From positions 1-35,721 of the forward strand of contig JASFQI010000006.1 of assembly GCA_050115555.1 (NCBI GenBank): a DNA stretch of 35,721 nt. The letters are read 5' to 3'. Position 1 is the first letter of the stretch. Every line of letters starts with the position of its first letter. Of this stretch, positions 32,318 through 35,721 are shown piece by piece. Origin of the DNA: JASFQI01 sp050115555. Lineage in GTDB: Bacteria > Desulfobacterota > DSM-4660 > Desulfatiglandales > HGW-15. The translations under genes and the position numbers were made by a program. The notes beneath the pieces were generated by a model. It was not told the origin of the DNA. It worked only from the letters and a program-made list of their open reading frames with translations, and ran no database searches.

Positions 32318-33724
32318 TCAGGCCGGTTGCTTCAGTGGAATATCCCACTTCTTCATGTACTTCCAGATTGCGGTCCGGCTCAGACCGACCCTTCGACCGA
32401 CTTCGGCCTTGTTCCACTCGCACTCGTACAGGCACTCGGTCAGGACCTCCGGCGTCAGCTTTTTCCCCAAAGGCCTGGATCTGCTCGAGCCAATGGATTT
32501 TCGAGCGTCCGGATGATACTCCATTTGGCGGATCTCTACGGGCAGGTCGAACACATCGATGCGCTCCCCCCTGCAGAGCACGAATGCGTGCTCGATGGCA
32601 TTTTCGAGCTCACGCACATTTCCCGGCCAGTTGTAATCCATGAGAATCCTCATGGCGGACTGGGTCACGCTCTTGATCCGCTTCCCTGTTTTTTCATTCT
32701 GCGCCTGAATGGTGTGGCCGATGAGGAGGGGGATATCCTCCTTCCTCATGCGCAGAGGGGGGATGAGGATGGGAAACACCTTCAACCGGTAGTAGAGGTC
32801 CTCCCGGAACTCCCCGCTCTTGACAAAATGGGTCAGGTCCTTGTTCGTGGCAGCAATGATTCGAATGTCGACTTTGCGCTTCCTGGATTCCCCTACCCGC
32901 TCGATTTCACGTTCCTGAAGGACACGCAGGAGCTTGATCTGGATCAGGGGACTGATCTCTCCGATTTCATCCAGAAAAATCGTTCCGCCGTCGGCCTGTT
33001 CGAAGCGCCCCACGCGATCGCGAACCGCCCCGGTGAACGCCCCCCGGACGTGCCCGAAGAGCTCGCTCTCCAGCAGGGACTCTGCGAGCGCGCTGCAGCT
33101 CACCGTGACAAAGGGGCTTTCGCTTCGATCGCTGTTGTAGTGAATGGCGCCCGCGACCAGCTCCTTCCCTGTGCCGCTTTCTCCCTGGAGCAGGATGGTC
33201 GCTTCGCTCGCAGCAGCCGCCTTGACCGAGGAAAAGACCTGTTTGATGGCATGGCTCTTTCCGATGATGCGATCGAACCGGTGGACTTCACCAAGGCGTT
33301 CATTGGCCTCTGCCACCTTTCGCCTTGCTTTTTCCAGCTCCGTGAGATCGGTGATGGTTTCGACGATCCCCTCGACCTTGCCGTCTTTGCCCATGACGAG
33401 CCTTGCGCTCTTGATCACGGGTACGTCATGCCCTTCCTTGTGGCGCAGAAAACATTCCCGGCTGTCCAGCCGGCCGAACTGCAAAATACCGCACTCCTGG
33501 ATGCTGGTAGGACACTTTTTCGAAAAGCATCGATTGAAGTTCAGGAGAGTGCACTTCTTCCCGACGGCCTCGCTCGCGTAGTAGCCTGTGATCCGCTCCA
33601 TGGAAGGGTTCCATGTCGTGATCTTCCCCGCCTCGTTGAGGGTGAAAACCCCGTCCGCCATGGACTCCAGAAGCAGGCTCGAAAATCGGGCATCCAGGGA
33701 AAACGCCCAGCCATTGCTTTCCAT
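32318..33724 (-). CDS. PAS-sigma-54 transcriptional activator with cysteine-rich sensor
   Basis: Start at 33724, with AGGAGGGGG before it; 468 residues. A PAS domain (~10-125) contains Cys58, 66, 71, 78 and 91 (CTLLNFNRCFSKKCPTSIQEC and a later Cys), suggesting a metal or redox site. A short coiled linker (ELEKARRKVAEANERLGEV) joins the AAA+ domain with Walker A GESGTGKE (181-188), GAFTGA (228-233), Walker B GGTIFLDEIGE and the arginine-finger stretch EDLYYRLK. A Fis-type HTH closes the protein (NKAEVGRRVGLSRTAIWKYMKK). There is no receiver domain, so it responds directly to a signal in the PAS domain. It lies upstream of the GntR-type gene and the operon, and probably drives a sigma-54 promoter there or elsewhere. 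Confidence 0.93.
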   Translation of the reverse strand: MESNGWAFSLDARFSSLLLESMADGVFTLNEAGKITTWNPSMERITGYYASEAVGKKCTLLNFNRCFSKKCPTSIQECGILQFGRLDSRECFLRHKEGHDVPVIKSARLVMGKDGKVEGIVETITDLTELEKARRKVAEANERLGEVHRFDRIIGKSHAIKQVFSSVKAAAASEATILLQGESGTGKELVAGAIHYNSDRSESPFVTVSCSALAESLLESELFGHVRGAFTGAVRDRVGRFEQADGGTIFLDEIGEISPLIQIKLLRVLQEREIERVGESRKRKVDIRIIAATNKDLTHFVKSGEFREDLYYRLKVFPILIPPLRMRKEDIPLLIGHTIQAQNEKTGKRIKSVTQSAMRILMDYNWPGNVRELENAIEHAFVLCRGERIDVFDLPVEIRQMEYHPDARKSIGSSRSRPLGKKLTPEVLTECLYECEWNKAEVGRRVGLSRTAIWKYMKKWDIPLKQPA

Positions 33725-33776
33725 CGCACCCCCTCCTGCGGATTCGGTTGAAAATGTTTTACTTGCGCATTCCTCA

Positions 33777-33793
33777 TCCCGCCTCTGGCGGGA
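33777..33793. repeat. 7-bp-stem GC hairpin in the activator's leader
   Basis: TCCCGCC-TCT-GGCGGGA is a perfect palindrome with a 3-base loop, 53 bases before the start codon of the PAS-sigma-54 activator. It resembles the larger CGCCCCGCC-GA-GGCGGGGCG element at 6208-6233, also in a leader. Confidence 0.55.
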
Positions 33794-33826
33794 CTGCGGG
33801 GAAATTCAAAAACCGGCACTCCACCC

Positions 33827-33868
33827 CGGTAACGTTACTTTTGTTCATTTACCGTAAGTAACGTTCCG
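33827..33868. promoter_or_regulatory. long dyad, probable operator
   Basis: AACGTTACTT (33831-33840) and AAGTAACGTT (33856-33865) are perfect inverted copies separated by 15 bases; the match extends outward to CGG/CCG with one unpaired T. The left arm includes the 10-bp palindrome GTAACGTTAC (33829-33838). It lies 103-144 bases upstream of the PAS-sigma-54 activator and ~350 bases from the divergent binding-protein gene, so it may control either. Confidence 0.55.
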
Positions 33869-34024
33869 ATGGTCTGTCAAGCCCTTTCTGACGCCTGATT
33901 CTCGTGCACTGTTCGTATACACGTTCCCTTGCAAAGGCGAGGGACGCTTCTCCCGCGGCATCAGGGGAAAAGGCCTCATCAGGGAATCCGGCCGGGACCG
34001 TGTCGGTCCTGCCTTGCGGCGCCA
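33869..34024. other. intergenic region between divergent genes
   Basis: No gene is seen. GGACCG-TGT-CGGTCC (33995-34009) is a perfect 15-bp dyad just upstream of the promoter at 34025 and could be an operator. Confidence 0.4.
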
Positions 34025-34053
34025 TTGCTTGTGCATGGAAAATACCGTATACT
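34025..34053 (+). promoter_or_regulatory. probable sigma-70 promoter of the binding-protein gene
   Basis: TTGCTT (34025-34030) and TATACT (34048-34053) are 17 bases apart. The start would be near 34060. A GC hairpin with a TTCG loop (34112-34135) lies in the resulting leader. Confidence 0.5.
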
Positions 34054-34217
34054 TTTAAAAATAAGGTGTTTCCCCTTCTTCCCTTTGAAAAGAGTCTGCT
34101 TGCGCGGATCCGCAGCCCCCCTTCGGAGGGGTTGCGGGGTGACAAAACGCGAAAAGATTTCAATCCTGGAGCTGGCCCTTGGCCTCCCTTGAACCCACAC
34201 GAGCCTTGGAGTCAACC

Positions 34218-35375
34218 ATGACCTCCTTTCGCTTTCATCATCGTCTCCTTTCCTTCTCCCTTCCATGCATCACAGGGCTCTTAGCGCTTCTGCCTATTCT
34301 TGAAAGCTGCGAGAACCGGTCCCCGATACGCATCGGGTTTGTGGGCTGCATGAGTGGACGATTCTCCGACCTGGGGACCTCAGGCCGAAACGGCGTCATG
34401 TTGGCCGTGGAGGAACAAAACGAGCGGGACGGGATTCAAGGGCGGCCCATTGAACTCATCACCCGGGATGACCGGCAGGACAAAGAGTTCGCCCGGAAGG
34501 CGGTCCAGGAGTTGATGGAAGAGAATGTCGCAGCCGTCATCGGACACATGACGAGCGCCATGTCCGTGGCCACAGTCCCCCTGATAAACCGGGAAAAGGT
34601 GCTCATGGTCAGCCCCACTTCCACAACGAACCAGCTCAACGATCTGGACGACTTCTTCCTCCGGATCATGCCCCCGAACCGCGCGGAGACGAGTCATCTC
34701 GCCCGGCACGCATACGCGCAATTGGGCCTTCGCAGGGTGGTCGCGGTCTACGACGTTTCAAACAGGGCTTTTTCCGAGGGGATTGCAATGCATTTCAAGA
34801 CCGACTTCGAAGAGCTGGGAGGGCATGTGACACATGCGCTTCCGTTCGATTCCGGGCCCGACCTGGACTTCGTCGAGCTCGTCTCAGGGCTACCCCTCGA
34901 AGATGCAGACGGGCTCCTGCTCATTTCCGCAGCCAGGGATACGGCCATGATCTGCCAGCACTTACACCTCCAGGGCGTCCACCTCCCGATCCTCTCCTCG
35001 GGCTGGGCCATGACCGCAGATCTTCTCCACCTGGGGGGCCATGCCGTAGAGGGACTCGTGTTCTCTCACCTGCTGGATCGAACCAGCCGCCTGGACCGGT
35101 TTCAGAGCTTCAAGGCCCGCTATCGTGAACGATTCGGGGAGGATCCGGACTTTGCCGCCGCTCACGCCTACGAAGCGGCACTCATGGTCTTTGACGGCCT
35201 TCGCGCGATCGACGACCCCTACGACTCGACCGCGTTGAAAGCCGCCATTCTGTCGCAAGCAACCTTTTACGGCGTGCAGGGGGATTTTCACATCAACCGG
35301 TTCGGCGAACCGCAAAGAGAACGCTACCTGGTCGTGGTCCGGCAAGGGGAATTCAAGACGCTGGAGCGGAAATGA
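34218..35375 (+). CDS. branched-chain amino acid-type periplasmic binding protein (Peripla_BP_6), possible lipoprotein
   Basis: From the ATG at 34218 the protein has 385 residues. A signal peptide ends at LPILESC, a weak lipobox (Glu at -2 is unusual), so it may be a lipoprotein. The two-lobed LivK-type fold is seen in PIRIGFVGCMSGRFSDLGTSGRNGVMLAVEEQ, ELITRDDRQDKEFARKAVQEL, AVIGHMTSAMSVATVPLINR, VLMVSPTSTTNQL and later HAYEAALMVFDGLRAI and GDFHINRFGEPQRERYLV. No ABC permease or ATPase gene follows. Instead its stop overlaps the start of a membrane sensor gene (ATGA, 35372-35375), so this binding protein probably presents a ligand to that sensor rather than to a transporter. Confidence 0.88.
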   Translation: MTSFRFHHRLLSFSLPCITGLLALLPILESCENRSPIRIGFVGCMSGRFSDLGTSGRNGVMLAVEEQNERDGIQGRPIELITRDDRQDKEFARKAVQELMEENVAAVIGHMTSAMSVATVPLINREKVLMVSPTSTTNQLNDLDDFFLRIMPPNRAETSHLARHAYAQLGLRRVVAVYDVSNRAFSEGIAMHFKTDFEELGGHVTHALPFDSGPDLDFVELVSGLPLEDADGLLLISAARDTAMICQHLHLQGVHLPILSSGWAMTADLLHLGGHAVEGLVFSHLLDRTSRLDRFQSFKARYRERFGEDPDFAAAHAYEAALMVFDGLRAIDDPYDSTALKAAILSQATFYGVQGDFHINRFGEPQRERYLVVVRQGEFKTLERK

Positions 35376-35721
35376 CCTTTCAAAAGAGCCTGAAGCAGAG
35401 CCTCACGTTCCGCTTCGTCATGGTGGGCATTCTTCCCGTGGTCGTTGTGAGCCTTCTCACGCTGAACGTGGTGACCCGGGGCATGGAACAGGAAATCACC
35501 CAACGAAACTTCCTGCTCGCCCGTTCCATGGCCGGAGAAGTGGAGCGGTTTCTCGGAGAGCCCCTTTCCATCCTGGGCCATACAGCCAAACTGATCGAAC
35601 GGAAGTCCTTTTTTACGCAAGTAGACATCGACCGTTACCTGGAGACCCTGAACTCGCACTACGATTTCTTCAACAGCATTCAAATGGTGGACCCGGATGG
35701 ACGCGTCCGCCATGCAGTCCC
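35372..35721 (+). CDS. membrane sensor protein, N-terminal part (runs off the window)
   Basis: The frame opens at an ATG overlapping the previous stop by 4 bp and stays open to the right edge (116 full codons). The protein starts with a basic segment (MTFQKSLKQSLTFRF), one membrane segment (~16-37, VMVGILPVVVVSLLTLNVVT) and then an extracytoplasmic region that looks like the start of a dCACHE sensor: GMEQEITQRNFLLARSMAGEVERFL, ILGHTAKLIE, and YDFFNSIQMVDPDGRVRHAV. The output domain (kinase, diguanylate cyclase or chemoreceptor) lies beyond the window. Coupled translation with the binding protein suggests they sense the same ligand. Confidence 0.8.
   Translation, partial: MTFQKSLKQSLTFRFVMVGILPVVVVSLLTLNVVTRGMEQEITQRNFLLARSMAGEVERFLGEPLSILGHTAKLIERKSFFTQVDIDRYLETLNSHYDFFNSIQMVDPDGRVRHAV

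Noticed and set aside
32312..33751. 479-codon plus-strand open frame
   Set aside because: Antisense of the PAS-sigma-54 activator, whose Walker and GAFTGA motifs prove the coding strand.

Overview
The window looks like a chromosomal segment of a GC-rich anaerobe, most likely a member of the Desulfobacterota (former Deltaproteobacteria, a sulfate reducer or syntroph). I infer this from the mix of genes: a soluble molybdopterin oxidoreductase with a ferredoxin subunit, a TRAP transporter, a hydantoinase/ketone-carboxylase type enzyme next to a PaaK-type CoA ligase, two sigma-54 activators, a many-PAS hybrid kinase and a chemoreceptor. No marker gene fixes the taxon. I found no rRNA, tRNA, transposase, phage gene or CRISPR array.

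Layout. 1-800: three tandem copies of a ~108-bp repeat and an AT-rich gene-free stretch. 802-6099 (+): a GlcD/DLD-type FAD oxidase, an IclR regulator with a perfect 14-bp palindrome in front of it, and a cytoplasmic molybdopterin enzyme with its four-cluster ferredoxin. 6308-10703: four exported or envelope proteins (a BLIP/SmpA-like protein, an OmpA-like protein, a protein with a peptidoglycan-binding-like motif, an unknown secreted protein). 11243-12308 (-): a J-domain protein and a small helical protein. 12764-19764 (+): a signalling unit of PAS hybrid histidine kinase, NtrC-type response regulator and chemoreceptor. Both the kinase and the chemoreceptor genes have sigma-54 promoters; three sites phased at 21 bp lie ~90-145 bp upstream of the chemoreceptor promoter.

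20390-31178 (-): a catabolic operon read from right to left: TRAP binding protein (dctP), dctQ, dctM, hyuA-like, hyuB-like, methylmalonyl-CoA-epimerase-like VOC protein, PaaK-like CoA ligase, a lone receiver-domain protein, and a PreA-like flavin/iron-sulfur reductase. Genes are tightly packed except at three gaps of 170-210 bp, and all three gaps carry repeat-derived sequence. A GntR/FadR-type regulator (31368-32102, -) and a PAS-sigma-54 activator with a cysteine-rich sensor (32318-33724, -) lie just upstream. At the right edge (+) a Peripla_BP_6-type binding protein overlaps by 4 bp the start of a membrane sensor that runs off the window.

Working model (inference): the operon imports an organic acid through the TRAP system, and transforms it with an ATP-dependent HyuAB enzyme (ring opening or carboxylation), a CoA ligase, an epimerase-like protein and a reductase. 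The substrate cannot be named from sequence alone. The kinase-regulator-chemoreceptor unit appears to be a self-contained circuit that transcriptionally controls one chemoreceptor.
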